This document shows positions 23,883 to 32,737 of a stretch of 64,000 bases of DNA, in pieces (positions within the stretch are counted from its first letter, which is position 1; every line of letters starts with the position of its first letter). The notes under the pieces are model-generated. The model made no database searches. It saw only the letters and a list, made by a program, of their open reading frames with translations, and was not told the origin of the DNA. The DNA lies in the NCBI RefSeq assembly GCF_001476815.1, contig NZ_LDSL01000051.1, positions 62,001 through 126,000 on the forward strand, given 5' to 3'. A program made the position numbers and the translations under genes. Source of the stretch: Pseudacidovorax intermedius. GTDB taxonomy: Bacteria > Pseudomonadota > Gammaproteobacteria > Burkholderiales > Burkholderiaceae_C.

Positions 23883-24864
23883 GGTCCAGCGTCCACACGC
23901 CGTGTGGCGAACGGCCCACCGGCACCTGCTTCATCAGCTGGCCGGTCAGCAGGTCGACCACGCTGAGCTTCTTGGCCCAGCGCGAGGTCACGTACAGCCG
24001 CTTGCCGTCGGCCGACACGTCCATGCAGTCGGGGCCGCCGGGCACCGCGTAGTTGTTGGTCACCTTGAGCGTGCCGAAGTCGATGCGGCTGATGGTGTTG
24101 GCCACGCGGTTGCTGACGAACACCGACTTGCCGTCGCCCGCCGAGCGGAAAGCGTGGGCGCCCTTGCCGGTGGGGATGATGCCCACCACCTTGGGCTCGG
24201 CGCCCGCCACGTCGAACACCTGCACGCCCTCGCCGCCGGTCAGGCCCACCAGCAGCGTGCGGTCGTCGTGGATGCCGAAGATGTCGGCCGGCATCGGGCC
24301 GGTGCGCACGCGCCAGCGCACGGTCTGACTGGGAATGTCGACGGCGATCAGCTCGTCGCTGTCCTGCATGGACACATAGGCCGTGGTGCTCTTGGAATCG
24401 ATCCAGATGTGGCTGGGCGTCTTGCCGGTGGCGATGCGCTTGGCCAGCTGCAGGTTGTTGCCGTCCCAGCGGTAGATGTCCACGTGGTTCAGCCGGTTGG
24501 CCGCCGTGACGAACCACTTCATGTCCGGCGAGAAGCGCAGGTGGTAGGGGTCGATGATGCCGTTGACGGTGCGCTGCACGTCGCCCGTGCGGGGATCGAA
24601 GAAGGTCAGCGAGTCGCCCGCCGAATTGGCCACGATCACCGAGCGGTGGTCGGGCGTCATGTAGATGTGGTGCGGCTCCTTGCCGACGGGCACGCGCCGC
24701 GTCTCGGTCCAGGTGCCGGCATCGATCAGGCTCACCGTCGCATCCAGCGAATTGAGCACGAAGACGGGGGGCGTCGGCCCGGCCGCCAGCGCCGGGGCGC
24801 AGGCCGCGGCCACCGACAGCAAAACGGCCGCGAAGCGGCCGGCACGCAGGAAAGAAAAGCTCAA
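23872..24864 (-). CDS. Secreted YncE-like beta-propeller protein
   Basis: This 330-residue protein has a signal peptide (about 5-27, ending APALA). Repeated beta-propeller blades follow: TPPVFVLNSLDATVSLID, HHIYMTPDHRSVIVANS, SHIWIDSKSTTAYVSMQ, KSVFVSNRVANTISRID and KRLYVTSRWAKKLSVVD. The 40-residue repeat matches YVTN/YncE. There is no ATG near the signal peptide; TTG at 24864 (protein starting with LSFSFLRAGR) is the best start. It is encoded with the deacetylase, with which it overlaps 11 bases. The pair might act on the same envelope substrate; this is inference. Confidence 0.85.
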   Translation of the reverse strand: MSFSFLRAGRFAAVLLSVAAACAPALAAGPTPPVFVLNSLDATVSLIDAGTWTETRRVPVGKEPHHIYMTPDHRSVIVANSAGDSLTFFDPRTGDVQRTVNGIIDPYHLRFSPDMKWFVTAANRLNHVDIYRWDGNNLQLAKRIATGKTPSHIWIDSKSTTAYVSMQDSDELIAVDIPSQTVRWRVRTGPMPADIFGIHDDRTLLVGLTGGEGVQVFDVAGAEPKVVGIIPTGKGAHAFRSAGDGKSVFVSNRVANTISRIDFGTLKVTNNYAVPGGPDCMDVSADGKRLYVTSRWAKKLSVVDLLTGQLMKQVPVGRSPHGVWTLDHAR

Positions 24865-24902
24865 GGTGAAACCTGTGGAGACGGAACGAAAAATCTTAAC
24901 GG

Positions 24903-25667
24903 TCAAATCCCAGCGGCGGATGACTGCGGCGCCGGCTTGCTGACCTGGGTCAGGGCCTGCACCTCGTCCGCCGTCAGCCAGCGCCACTGGCCCGGCGCCA
25001 GGTCGGGCGGCAGGGACAGCGTGCCGATGCGGGCACGGTGCAGCGCCTCCACCCGGTTGCCGGCGGCGGCGACCATGCGCTTGACCTGGTGGTACTTGCC
25101 CTCGCCGAGCGTGAGCGCGAGCCGGTTCTCGGCCAGCGCCTCGGCGGCCAGCGCGCGCACGGGGCGGGGGTCGTCGTCCAGCACCACGCCGGCGCGCAGG
25201 CGGGCGAGCTGGGCCTCGTCCAGCGCATGCTTGACCTCGGCCACGTACAGCTTGGGCACATGGTGCTTGGGCGAGGCCATGCGGTGCAGGAACTTGCCGT
25301 CGTCCGACAGCAGCAGCAGGCCCGTGGTGTCCTGGTCCAGCCGGCCGACCGCCTGCACCCCCGTCACGCCGCCCTTGACCGGCCGCTGCCGCAGCGCGTC
25401 CGGCAGCAGCGTGTAGACCGAGGGCCAGGTCGACGGCTTCTGCGAGCACTCGGTGCCTGCCGGCTTGTGCAGCATCACGTAGGCCTTCGCGTGGTAGGCC
25501 CACGGCCGGCCCTGGACGGTGAAGGGCAAGCCCTCGGCCACCGCCACCTCGAAGCCGGCGTCGTCGACCGGGCGCCCGTCCACCGTCACATGGCCTTGCT
25601 GGATGAGGCCTGCACAGACGCGCCGGGTGCCGAAGCCCTGGCTGAAAAGCAGTTCTTGCAGTTGCAT
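24903..25667 (-). CDS. RsuA/RluB/E/F-family pseudouridine synthase
   Basis: This 254-residue protein has an N-terminal S4 RNA-binding domain (about 1-50: LQELLFSQGFGTRRVCAGLI) and the catalytic domain with GRLDQDTTGLLLLSDDG, where Asp is the nucleophile. The later EGKYHQVKRMVAAAGNRV motif is standard. It isomerises a specific uridine in rRNA; 16S U516 (RsuA) is likeliest from the length and KLYVAEV context, but this is not certain. It is divergent from the DUF192 gene. Confidence 0.92.
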   Translation of the reverse strand: MQLQELLFSQGFGTRRVCAGLIQQGHVTVDGRPVDDAGFEVAVAEGLPFTVQGRPWAYHAKAYVMLHKPAGTECSQKPSTWPSVYTLLPDALRQRPVKGGVTGVQAVGRLDQDTTGLLLLSDDGKFLHRMASPKHHVPKLYVAEVKHALDEAQLARLRAGVVLDDDPRPVRALAAEALAENRLALTLGEGKYHQVKRMVAAAGNRVEALHRARIGTLSLPPDLAPGQWRWLTADEVQALTQVSKPAPQSSAAGI

Positions 25668-25772
25668 GATGGGGCGGGCATGTTAGTCCAGCGGCCTGCG
25701 CTGGTTCACAATCTGCGCTGTCCGCGCCGGGTATTCCGGGAACGCGGGCCATTCCTGATGCATCGAAGCGCC

Positions 25773-26231
25773 ATGTCCCGCCCCCTTCTTCGCTCCCTGG
25801 CCGCCGCCGCGGCACTGCTCGCGGCCGCCGCCAGCGCCTTCGCCCAGCCCCAGCTCGACCTGCCGCGCGTGCCGATCACCGCCGGCATGTACAGGATCGA
25901 CGCCCAGGTCGCCGCCACCCCGACGCAGCGGCAGATCGGCCTGATGTTCCGCGAGAACCTGCCGCAGCAGGAAGGCATGCTCTTCGTCTTCGAGCAGCCG
26001 GCGGTGCAGTGCTTCTGGATGAAGAACACGCTCATCCCGCTCACGGCCGCCTTCGTCGCCGACGACGGACGGATCGTCAACCTGGCCGACATGCAGCCTC
26101 AGACCACCGACAGCCACTGCTCCGAGGCACCCGTGCGCTATGTGCTCGAGATGAATCAGGGCTGGTTCGCCAAGAAGGGCCTGCGCAAGGGCGCGGTGCT
26201 GGCCGGCGCGCCCTTCGCCGCCACGCGCTGA
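25773..26231 (+). CDS. DUF192 secreted protein
   Basis: This 152-residue protein has an Ala-rich signal peptide (about 1-24, cut before QPQLDL). The DUF192 domain follows: VAATPTQRQIGLMFRENLP, EGMLFVFEQP, CFWMKNTLIPLTAAFV and YVLEMNQGWFAKKGL. DUF192 is a compact beta fold of unknown function found across bacteria. The ATG at 25773 gives the shortest signal; an in-frame ATG at 25758 is also possible. It diverges from the pseudouridine synthase gene across about 100 bases. Confidence 0.9.
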   Translation: MSRPLLRSLAAAAALLAAAASAFAQPQLDLPRVPITAGMYRIDAQVAATPTQRQIGLMFRENLPQQEGMLFVFEQPAVQCFWMKNTLIPLTAAFVADDGRIVNLADMQPQTTDSHCSEAPVRYVLEMNQGWFAKKGLRKGAVLAGAPFAATR

Positions 26232-26392
26232 AGCCCGCGGCCTCTGGCCCGCTGACAGGCGGCAGCGGCATCCCACTACGTTCATCGGTCAGGCAGCGCC
26301 TACACGGCTTTCGCGCGGGCCCCCTGAGCATGGCCCGAGCCGTCGGGGCCCAAGGCCTTCGGCGACCTGCAACCAACCAGGAACACACTTCG

Positions 26393-26641
26393 ATGTACGA
26401 CCAAGCACAAGGCGCCTTCCAACGCATCGCCGGCAAGGCCCAGGACGCCCTCGGCGACCTGACGGGCGACAAGGACATGCAGGCCGAGGGCAAGCTGCGT
26501 GAGGCGCAGGGCACGGTCCAGCAGACCTACGGTCAGGCGCTGGACGAAATCCGCGAAATGGCGGTCCGCCATCCGCTGGGGGTGGTGGGCGGCGTCGCCG
26601 CTGCCGCTTTCCTGCTCGGCATGGTCTGCGCTCGCCGCTGA
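26393..26641 (+). CDS. CsbD-like stress protein with C-terminal membrane anchor
   Basis: This 82-residue protein has a CsbD-like amphipathic N-terminal half (about 1-50: FQRIAGKAQDALGDLTGD, AEGKLREAQGTVQQ). It ends in one membrane helix with arginine end (HPLGVVGGVAAAAFLLGMVCARR region, about 60-82), which resembles the ElaB/YqjD tail. CsbD proteins accumulate in general stress, and the tail suggests inner-membrane attachment. The 160-base gap upstream holds no obvious promoter. Function is unproven. Confidence 0.88.
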   Translation: MYDQAQGAFQRIAGKAQDALGDLTGDKDMQAEGKLREAQGTVQQTYGQALDEIREMAVRHPLGVVGGVAAAAFLLGMVCARR

Positions 26642-26684
26642 GCGCCTGGGCGGCGCACTGCGGGCAAGGGCGCCGTCGGGCCGC

Positions 26685-28052
26685 TCAGACCGCAGGTGAC
26701 GGCTGCAGGCCCAGCGTGTTGAGTTGAAGGTGGTGACGCTGCGCGTCCCCACCTTTTCTGCTTTTGGCCCGGCCCTTGTCCGCGTACATGGCGGTGTCGG
26801 CGCGCTGCAGCAATTGCTCCGCATCGGCCGCCTGTGACGGAAAGCGCGCCACGCCGATGCTGACGCGCACGGCATGGCTGTCGCCGCACAGCGTAAAGGG
26901 CCGGTCGAAGGCTTCTGCGATGCGCTGATGGGTCGTGTCGGCGCCGCGGCCCTGGGGGTCGTCGTCCAGCAGCACGACGAACTCGTCGCCACCGAGTCGC
27001 GCGACCACATCGACGCCGCGAACACAGGCCTGCAGACGGTCCGCGACCGACTGGAGAAGCAGGTCGCCCACGGCATGACCCAGCCGGTCGTTCACAGCCT
27101 TGAAGTCGTCGAGGTCCAGAAACAGCACCGACACCTCCCCTGCCCGCTCACGGGCGCGTACCACGGCAGCGGCCAGCCGCACTTCGAAGTGCCGGCGATT
27201 GAACAGCTGGGTGAGTTGGTCCCGCTCTGCCATCGTCTGCAGGCTGACGTGCAACCGCTTGCGCTCGACGGCGGTGGCCACCTGTCCTGCAATGAAATGC
27301 AGCAATTCGGCATCGGCGGCTGTGTAACGGCCCTGGCCATCCGTCGCGCGAAGCGCGAGCGCGCCGATCACGCCCTCCTGCGTCCGGAGTGCGGCGGCAA
27401 GCCATTCGCCCGGCACCAGCACGTCCTCCGGTTGCGCTGACGGGCGCTGCGCGTCGCCGACCAGCGCAGCGGCCAGCCATGACCAGTCGGCGGGCGCCTC
27501 CGCCCCTTTCGCGTCCTGCGTCGGCGCGGCATGGAAGGCAGGGTACAGCGCCTGCTGGGCATCGTCGAACAGCAGCACCGAGAAATGGCGGGCATCCAGC
27601 AGGCCGCCGACGATGCGGTGGACCTGGGCGAACAGGTCGTACAGATCCTGCGCCACATGGGCGGCCTCTGAAATGGCGTAGAGCGCCGCCTGCAGGCTCC
27701 GGGTGCGATGCAGTTCCGTGATGTCGTGCGCGACGGCGACGCGCAACCCTGCCTCTTCCACCCAGCGGGCGGTCCAGCGCAGGTGGACAACCTCGCCGTC
27801 CTTGCGGATGTACCGGTTCTCGAAATGAAGCTGGAGGTGGCCCGCCATCACCCGCGCCGCCGCCTCGATCGTGCGTGCGCGGTCCTCGGGGTGGACCATG
27901 TCGAGCATGGAGCGCCCCCGCACTTCCTCTGCCGTGTAGCCGAAGATGCGTTCGAAGGCCGCGTTGGCGAACACGAACTGGCCGTCGGCCGAGACCGCGC
28001 AAACGGCGTCCAGCAGCAGGTCCAGGAAGTTGGCGGAAGCGATCCGGCGCAT
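26685..28052 (-). CDS. PAS-GAF-GGDEF diguanylate cyclase
   Basis: This 455-residue cytosolic protein has PAS (about 10-115), a GAF-like domain (about 125-275) and a GGDEF domain (about 290-440). The active site is ARLGGDEFVVLL. An RGVD I-site lies five residues before GGDEF, so product inhibition is expected. NRRHFEVRL and FLDLDDFKAVND are typical. It makes cyclic-di-GMP from two GTP in response to an unknown signal sensed by PAS/GAF. It has no EAL domain and is a single gene. Confidence 0.94.
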   Translation of the reverse strand: MRRIASANFLDLLLDAVCAVSADGQFVFANAAFERIFGYTAEEVRGRSMLDMVHPEDRARTIEAAARVMAGHLQLHFENRYIRKDGEVVHLRWTARWVEEAGLRVAVAHDITELHRTRSLQAALYAISEAAHVAQDLYDLFAQVHRIVGGLLDARHFSVLLFDDAQQALYPAFHAAPTQDAKGAEAPADWSWLAAALVGDAQRPSAQPEDVLVPGEWLAAALRTQEGVIGALALRATDGQGRYTAADAELLHFIAGQVATAVERKRLHVSLQTMAERDQLTQLFNRRHFEVRLAAAVVRARERAGEVSVLFLDLDDFKAVNDRLGHAVGDLLLQSVADRLQACVRGVDVVARLGGDEFVVLLDDDPQGRGADTTHQRIAEAFDRPFTLCGDSHAVRVSIGVARFPSQAADAEQLLQRADTAMYADKGRAKSRKGGDAQRHHLQLNTLGLQPSPAV

Positions 28053-28170
28053 GAAGGTGGATGTCGGGGTCGGCGCAGCGTTGTCGCTGCACTAACAAAG
28101 TTGACATTTTGTAGCACCTTGCGTGCCGCCGTGTGGGACGTGCGCCCGCATCGTCCTACGCCAAGCGGAC

Positions 28171-28208
28171 GAAAAAAAAAACGCCACCTGGTGAAGGTGG
28201 CGTTTTTT
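28171..28208. terminator. Bidirectional terminator between tRNA-Val and diguanylate cyclase
   Basis: The stem ACGCCACC/GGTGGCGT with a seven-base loop is flanked by A9 on the left and T6 on the right, so it has a U-tract on both strands. On the minus strand it ends the tRNA-Val transcript 10 bases after the CCA. Confidence 0.9.
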
Positions 28209-28217
28209 CTGGATCGG

Positions 28218-28292
28218 TGGTGGGCGGTGAGGGCTTTGAACCCCCGACCCCAGCAGTGTGAATGCTGTGCTCTACCCCTGAGCTAACCGCCC
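28218..28292 (-). tRNA. tRNA-Val (anticodon CAC)
   Basis: This is a 75-nt cloverleaf on the minus strand with acceptor GGGCGGT/ACCGCCC, discriminator A and encoded CCA. The anticodon stem CAGCA/TGCTG encloses TTCACAC, giving anticodon CAC (Val, codon GUG). The T loop is TTCAAAG. A terminator lies directly downstream. Confidence 0.96.
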
Positions 28293-28351
28293 TTGAAGCG
28301 CGTCTTTCGACTTGCTTCGTGTTTTCGTGCATTGCTGCGCGAAGCCTTAGA

Positions 28352-29074
28352 TTATGCCATGCTTTTTGGCTCTTGCAACAGAAATATCGTTTTTCCGTTG
28401 CTGGCCTTGTCGAGGTCGGCCAGAACCTGTGCATGGGCCGCGAGCTCGCCCTCCGTCGCCATCAGCACCGGCAGCGTGAACTGGCGCAGATCCACATCGA
28501 CGACCACGCCCGCATCGTCGTTCTCACCCGTGTCGATGTCGATCAGCAGGGCGTCCTGACCGCGCGTGAGGTTGATGTAGACATCGGCCAGCAGCTGCGC
28601 GTCCAGCTTGGCGCCGTGGAAGGTGCGGTTGGAGCGGTCGACGCCGAAGCGGTCGCACAGCGCGTCGAGCGAGTTGCGCTTGCCCGGGAACAGCTGCTTC
28701 GCCATGACCAGGGTGTCCGTCACCTCGGCCACATACTGCCGCAGCGGCGCCAGGCCGGCCAACTCGAATTCCTTGTTCAGGAAGCCGACGTCGAAGGCGG
28801 CGTTGTGGATGATCAGCTCGGCGCCGCGCAGGTACTCCACCACGTCGCGCGCCATGGTGGCGAACTTCGGCTTGTCGCGCAGGAACTCGGTGGTCAGGCC
28901 GTGGACGCGCAGCGCATCCTCATGGCTCTCGCGCTCTGGGTTGAAATACAGATGCAGGTCGTTGCCGGTCAGCTTGCGGTTGACCAGTTCGACGCAACCC
29001 AGTTCGATCACCCGGTCGCCGTTCTCGGCGGACAGGCCCGTGGTTTCGGTGTCGAGAACGATCAGGCGCGACAT
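28352..29074 (-). CDS. dnaQ: DNA polymerase III epsilon subunit (3'-5' proofreading exonuclease)
   Basis: This 240-residue DEDDh exonuclease has Exo I VLDTETTGL, Exo II NAAFDVGFLNKEF and Exo III HGAKLDAQLLADVY, with His and Asp in place. The C-terminal clamp/alpha-binding tail is present. It proofreads replication in the Pol III core. It is 58 bases downstream of fdx and may be read through from the Isc operon, a placement I regard as common in this family. The start MSRLIVLDTETTGL is canonical. Confidence 0.96.
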   Translation of the reverse strand: MSRLIVLDTETTGLSAENGDRVIELGCVELVNRKLTGNDLHLYFNPERESHEDALRVHGLTTEFLRDKPKFATMARDVVEYLRGAELIIHNAAFDVGFLNKEFELAGLAPLRQYVAEVTDTLVMAKQLFPGKRNSLDALCDRFGVDRSNRTFHGAKLDAQLLADVYINLTRGQDALLIDIDTGENDDAGVVVDVDLRQFTLPVLMATEGELAAHAQVLADLDKASNGKTIFLLQEPKSMA

Positions 29075-29132
29075 GCTGCGGCCTCCTCCAGCCGGAACGC
29101 GGACGACAGGGTGGACAGGACGCGGGCCATGT

Positions 29133-29471
29133 TCAATGGTTTTCCTTGGCGTGGTTGATCGTGTACTTGGGAATCTCCACGGTCAGGTCCTTCTGCGCCA
29201 GGATGGCCTGGCAGGACAGCCGCGACTGCGGCGTCAGGCCCCAGGCACGGTCGAGCAGGTCTTCCTCTTCTTCCTCGGCCTCGTTCAGGGATGCGAGTCC
29301 CTCGCGCACGATCACGTGGCAGGTGGTGCAGGCGCAGCTCATTTCGCAGGCATGCTCGATGGGAATGCCGTTCTCGAGCAGCGCCTCGCAGATGGACGTA
29401 CCGGCCGGCGCCTGGATCTCGGTGCCCTGGGGACAGTATTCGGCGTGGGGAAGGATCTTGATGGTGGGCAT
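29133..29471 (-). CDS. fdx: Isc-type [2Fe-2S] ferredoxin
   Basis: This 112-residue ferredoxin has ligands Cys42, Cys48, Cys51 and Cys87 in the adrenodoxin-type pattern (ACEMSCACTTCHV, RLSCQAI). It donates electrons for cluster assembly on IscU. An acidic run EEEEEDLL lies near 67-73. It is last in the isc operon, 8 bases after hscA. Confidence 0.97.
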   Translation of the reverse strand: MPTIKILPHAEYCPQGTEIQAPAGTSICEALLENGIPIEHACEMSCACTTCHVIVREGLASLNEAEEEEEDLLDRAWGLTPQSRLSCQAILAQKDLTVEIPKYTINHAKENH

Positions 29472-29479
29472 GGGGATCG

Positions 29480-31336
29480 TCAGACGGATTCGATGCTGCG
29501 GCCGGCCAGCGCCTGGGCGATGCCCTGGTTCATGCGCTGGGCGGCGAAGGCCTCGGTGCCGCGCGCCAGCGCCTCGGTCGCCTCGGTGATGGCGGCCTTG
29601 TCGTTGCCATCGCGCAGCGCGTCGAGTGCGGCCAGCAAGGCGTCGATGGCCGCGCGCTCGGGCGGCGACAGCAGCGCGCCGTCGGCCGCCAACGCGCTGC
29701 GCGTGGCCTGGCGCATGCGGTCGGCCTCGACGCGCGCCTCGATCAGCGCGCGCTGCTGCATGTCGTGCTGCGCGGTGGCGAAGCCCTCCTGCAGCATGGT
29801 CGCGATCTGATCGTCCGACAGGCCATAGGACGGCTTGACCGTCACGCTGGCCTCGACGCCGCTGCTCTGCTCCCTGGCCGTGACGGACAGCAGCCCATCG
29901 GCGTCGACGGTGAAGGTGACGCGGATGCGCGCCGCGCCGGCCGCCATGGGTGGAATGCCGCGCAGCGTGAATCTCGCCAGGCTGCGGCAGTCGGCCACCA
30001 GGTCGCGCTCGCCCTGCACCACATGCAGCGCCAGGGCCGTCTGGCCATCCTGGTAGGTGGTGAAGTCCTGCGCCATCGCGGTCGGGATGGTGGTGTTGCG
30101 CGGCACGATGCGTTCCACCAGGCCGCCCATGGTCTCCAGGCCCAGCGACAGCGGAATCACGTCCAGCAGCAGCAGGTTGCCCGCGCCATCGTTGCCCGCC
30201 AGCTGGTTGGCCTGGATGGCGGCGCCCAGCGCCACGACTTCGTCGGGATTGAGGTTGGTGAGCGGCGGCTGGCCGAAGAAGCCGGCGACGGCCTCGCGGA
30301 TCTGCGGCATGCGCGTGGCGCCACCGACCAGCACCACGCCCTGCAGTTCGCCGGGCGCCATCCGCGCGTCGCGCAGTGCCTTGCGCACGGCCGCCAGGGT
30401 GCGCTGGGTGAGCGCATGGGTGGCCGCGTCGAAGTCCACGCGGGCGATGTCGAGCCGATGGGTGCGGCCGCCGAATTCGACGTCCAGCACGGCGGCCTCG
30501 GCGTCGGTCAGCGCCTCCTTGCAGCGCCGCGCGGCGACGAGCAGCCGGGCGCGCTCCTCGTCACTGGCGGGCGTGGCGCCGATGCGCGCCGCGGCGAGGT
30601 CGGCCAGTGCATGGTCGTAGTCGTCGCCGCCCAGCGCCGAGTCGCCGCCGGTGGCGATGACCTCGAACACGCCCTGCGTCAGCCGCAGCACGGAGATGTC
30701 GAAGGTGCCGCCACCCAGGTCGTACACGGCATAGACGCCCTCGCTGCCGTTGTCCAGGCCGTAGGCGATGGCCGCCGCGGTCGGCTCGCTGATGAGGCGC
30801 AGCACGTTCAGGCCGGCCAGCTGGGCCGCATCCTTGGTAGCCTGCCGCTGGCCTTCGTCGAAGTAGGCGGGCACGGTGATGACGGCGCCGTACAGATCGC
30901 CGTCGAAGGTGTCCTCGGCGCGGTAGCGCAGCGTGGCCAGCACCTCGGCGCTGACCTCCACCGGCGACTTGGCGCCTGCCACCGTCTGCACCTTGACCAT
31001 GCCGCCTTCGTCCACCAGGGTGTAGGGCATGGCGGCGCGGTTGGCCACGTCATCGAGGCCTCGGCCCATCAGCCGCTTGGCCGAGGTAATGGTGTTGGCG
31101 GGATCGGTGGCGCGCGCTTCCAGCGCCGCGAAACCGATCTGCCGGCGCTTCGCATCCAGGTAGCGCACCACCGAGGGCAGGATCACCCTGCCCTGCTCGT
31201 CGGGCAGGCATTCGGCCACGCCGTTGCGCACCGCGGCCACCAACGAATGCGTGGTGCCCAGGTCGATGCCGACGGCAATGCGCCGCTGGTGCGGATCCGG
31301 CGCCTGGCCGGGTTCGGAGATCTGAAGAAGTGCCAT
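29480..31336 (-). CDS. hscA: Fe-S cluster assembly chaperone HscA (Hsp70 family)
   Basis: This 618-residue Hsp70 has [14 protein letters not shown], the phosphate loop [12 protein letters not shown] and the adenosine loop [17 protein letters not shown]. The substrate-binding domain lacks the EEVD tail of DnaK. HscA with HscB uses ATP to release clusters from IscU by binding its LPPVK motif, which is present in the IscU encoded here. Length matches E. coli HscA (616). Confidence 0.98.
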   Translation of the reverse strand: MALLQISEPGQAPDPHQRRIAVGIDLGTTHSLVAAVRNGVAECLPDEQGRVILPSVVRYLDAKRRQIGFAALEARATDPANTITSAKRLMGRGLDDVANRAAMPYTLVDEGGMVKVQTVAGAKSPVEVSAEVLATLRYRAEDTFDGDLYGAVITVPAYFDEGQRQATKDAAQLAGLNVLRLISEPTAAAIAYGLDNGSEGVYAVYDLGGGTFDISVLRLTQGVFEVIATGGDSALGGDDYDHALADLAAARIGATPASDEERARLLVAARRCKEALTDAEAAVLDVEFGGRTHRLDIARVDFDAATHALTQRTLAAVRKALRDARMAPGELQGVVLVGGATRMPQIREAVAGFFGQPPLTNLNPDEVVALGAAIQANQLAGNDGAGNLLLLDVIPLSLGLETMGGLVERIVPRNTTIPTAMAQDFTTYQDGQTALALHVVQGERDLVADCRSLARFTLRGIPPMAAGAARIRVTFTVDADGLLSVTAREQSSGVEASVTVKPSYGLSDDQIATMLQEGFATAQHDMQQRALIEARVEADRMRQATRSALAADGALLSPPERAAIDALLAALDALRDGNDKAAITEATEALARGTEAFAAQRMNQGIAQALAGRSIESV

Positions 31337-31344
31337 GGAGAAAA

Positions 31345-31863
31345 CTATTGTCCCAGCCGGTCGAGCCGCTCATCGAGCTCGCCCGAAAAGCGTTCGATGA
31401 ACATGAGGGCTCTCACCTGCTGGGCGGCGGCCGGATAGTCGCCCTTTTCGTCGATCAGCCAGTCGAGGCTGGACAATGCGCGGGCCCGCGCCGCCTGGAC
31501 CTGCTGCTGCAGCGCGTCGAGCGCCGCCGCATCACCGGCCTCTTCGAGCTCTTCGCGCCAGCTCATCTGCTGCATGAGGAAGTCGGCCGGCATCGCGGTG
31601 TTGTTCTCGGCCTGGATCGGCGCGCCGTGCATTTCGCACAGGTAGGCGGCGCGACGCAGCGGGTCCTTCAGGCGCTGGTAGGCCTCGTTGATGCGCACCG
31701 ACCATTGCATGGCCAGCCGCTGCGCGGCCGCGCCCTGGCTGGCGAAGCGGTCGGGATGGGCCTCGCGCTGCAGTTCCTTCCAGCGCGCATCGAGGGCCGA
31801 ACGTTCCTGCGCGAAGGTCGGTGCCACTGCGAACAGCGTGAAGTCATCGTCGGTCAACTGCAT
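31345..31863 (-). CDS. hscB: Co-chaperone HscB (J-domain)
   Basis: This 172-residue protein has a J domain with His36-Pro37-Asp38 ([10 protein letters not shown]) and a C-terminal three-helix IscU-binding domain. It stimulates HscA ATPase and delivers IscU. The ATG at 31863 gives the normal [11 protein letters not shown] start. A terminator-like hairpin lies upstream, between iscA and hscB, and the gap to hscA is 8 bases. Confidence 0.97.
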   Translation of the reverse strand: MQLTDDDFTLFAVAPTFAQERSALDARWKELQREAHPDRFASQGAAAQRLAMQWSVRINEAYQRLKDPLRRAAYLCEMHGAPIQAENNTAMPADFLMQQMSWREELEEAGDAAALDALQQQVQAARARALSSLDWLIDEKGDYPAAAQQVRALMFIERFSGELDERLDRLGQ

Positions 31864-31886
31864 CGGCCACTCCTCGTGCTGCCAAG

Positions 31887-31917
31887 AAAAAGCCGCCAGG
31901 CCCTTGCGGGTGGCGGC
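31887..31917 (-). terminator. Terminator-like hairpin between iscA and hscB
   Basis: On the minus strand a stem GCCGCCA/TGGCGGC encloses an inner CCC-GCAA-GGG stem and is followed by TTTTTC. It begins 20 bases after the iscA stop and ends 23 bases before hscB. It looks like a working intrinsic terminator or attenuator inside the isc operon, splitting iscRSUA from hscBA-fdx. Confidence 0.75.
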
Positions 31918-31937
31918 CCGGTGGTCCAGCGTGCGCG

Positions 31938-32261
31938 TCAGACGCGGAAGCTCTCGCCGCAACCGCAGCGGTCGCGCTCGTTCGGATTGTTGAAGCGGAA
32001 ACCCTCGTTCAGGCCTTCGCGCACGAAGTCGAGCTCTGTGCCGTCGATGTAGGCCAGGCTCTTGGGATCGACCAGCACCTTCACGCCGTGTTCTTCGAAG
32101 ACCACGTCTTCGGGCGACAGCTCGTCCACGTACTCCAGCTTGTAGGCCAGCCCCGAGCAGCCCGTCGTCTTGACGCCGAGCCGCACACCGACGCCCTTGC
32201 CCCGCTTGCTGAGGTAGCGGGTGACGTGGCGTGCAGCGGCCTCGGTCAGCGTGATCGACAT
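31938..32261 (-). CDS. iscA: A-type iron-sulfur carrier IscA
   Basis: This 107-residue protein has Cys35, Cys99 and Cys101 in the A-type pattern ([17 protein letters not shown]). It carries and delivers Fe-S clusters. The start [12 protein letters not shown] is canonical. Gap to iscU is 37 bases. A hairpin follows on the way to hscB. Confidence 0.97.
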   Translation of the reverse strand: MSITLTEAAARHVTRYLSKRGKGVGVRLGVKTTGCSGLAYKLEYVDELSPEDVVFEEHGVKVLVDPKSLAYIDGTELDFVREGLNEGFRFNNPNERDRCGCGESFRV

Positions 32262-32298
32262 TGCGCGCGCGTCCTTGTTGTCGGGGTTCGTCGGGTGC

Positions 32299-32712
32299 TC
32301 AGGAGGCCACGGCCTCGGCGCCGGTCTTGGCGGCGGCCTTGGTGCGGTAGTCGTCCACCGCGGCCTTGATCGCGTCCTCGGCCAGGATCGAGCAGTGGAT
32401 CTTGACCGGGGGCAGCGCCAGCTCTTCGGCGATCTGCGCATTCTTGAGCGATGCCGCCTCGTCCAGCGTCTTGCCCTTCACCCATTCCGTCACCAGCGAC
32501 GACGAGGCGATGGCCGAGCCGCAGCCGTAGGTCTTGAAGCGCGCATCCTCGATCACGCCGGTCTGCGGGTTGACCTTGATCTGCAGCTTCATCACGTCGC
32601 CGCAGGCAGGCGCGCCCACCATGCCGGTGCCGACGGTGTCGTCGCCCTTGTCGAAGGAGCCGACGTTGCGGGGGTTTTCGTAGTGGTCGATGACCTTGTC
32701 CGAATAAGCCAT
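32299..32712 (-). CDS. iscU: Iron-sulfur scaffold IscU
   Basis: This 137-residue scaffold has the three ligand cysteines Cys37, Cys64 and Cys107, plus Asp39 and His106. The chaperone-recognition motif LPPVK is at 100-104. It receives sulfur from IscS and builds [2Fe-2S] clusters. The C-terminal tail is alanine-rich and longer than in E. coli IscU (128 residues). Confidence 0.98.
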   Translation of the reverse strand: MAYSDKVIDHYENPRNVGSFDKGDDTVGTGMVGAPACGDVMKLQIKVNPQTGVIEDARFKTYGCGSAIASSSLVTEWVKGKTLDEAASLKNAQIAEELALPPVKIHCSILAEDAIKAAVDDYRTKAAAKTGAEAVAS

Positions 32713-32737
32713 GGGGTCCTCTTCTTTCTTTGTGGAT

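Noticed and set aside
29765-31438. 557-codon + strand frame over hscA
   Set aside because: It is an antisense shadow of an Hsp70 gene; hscA has every motif and fits the operon.
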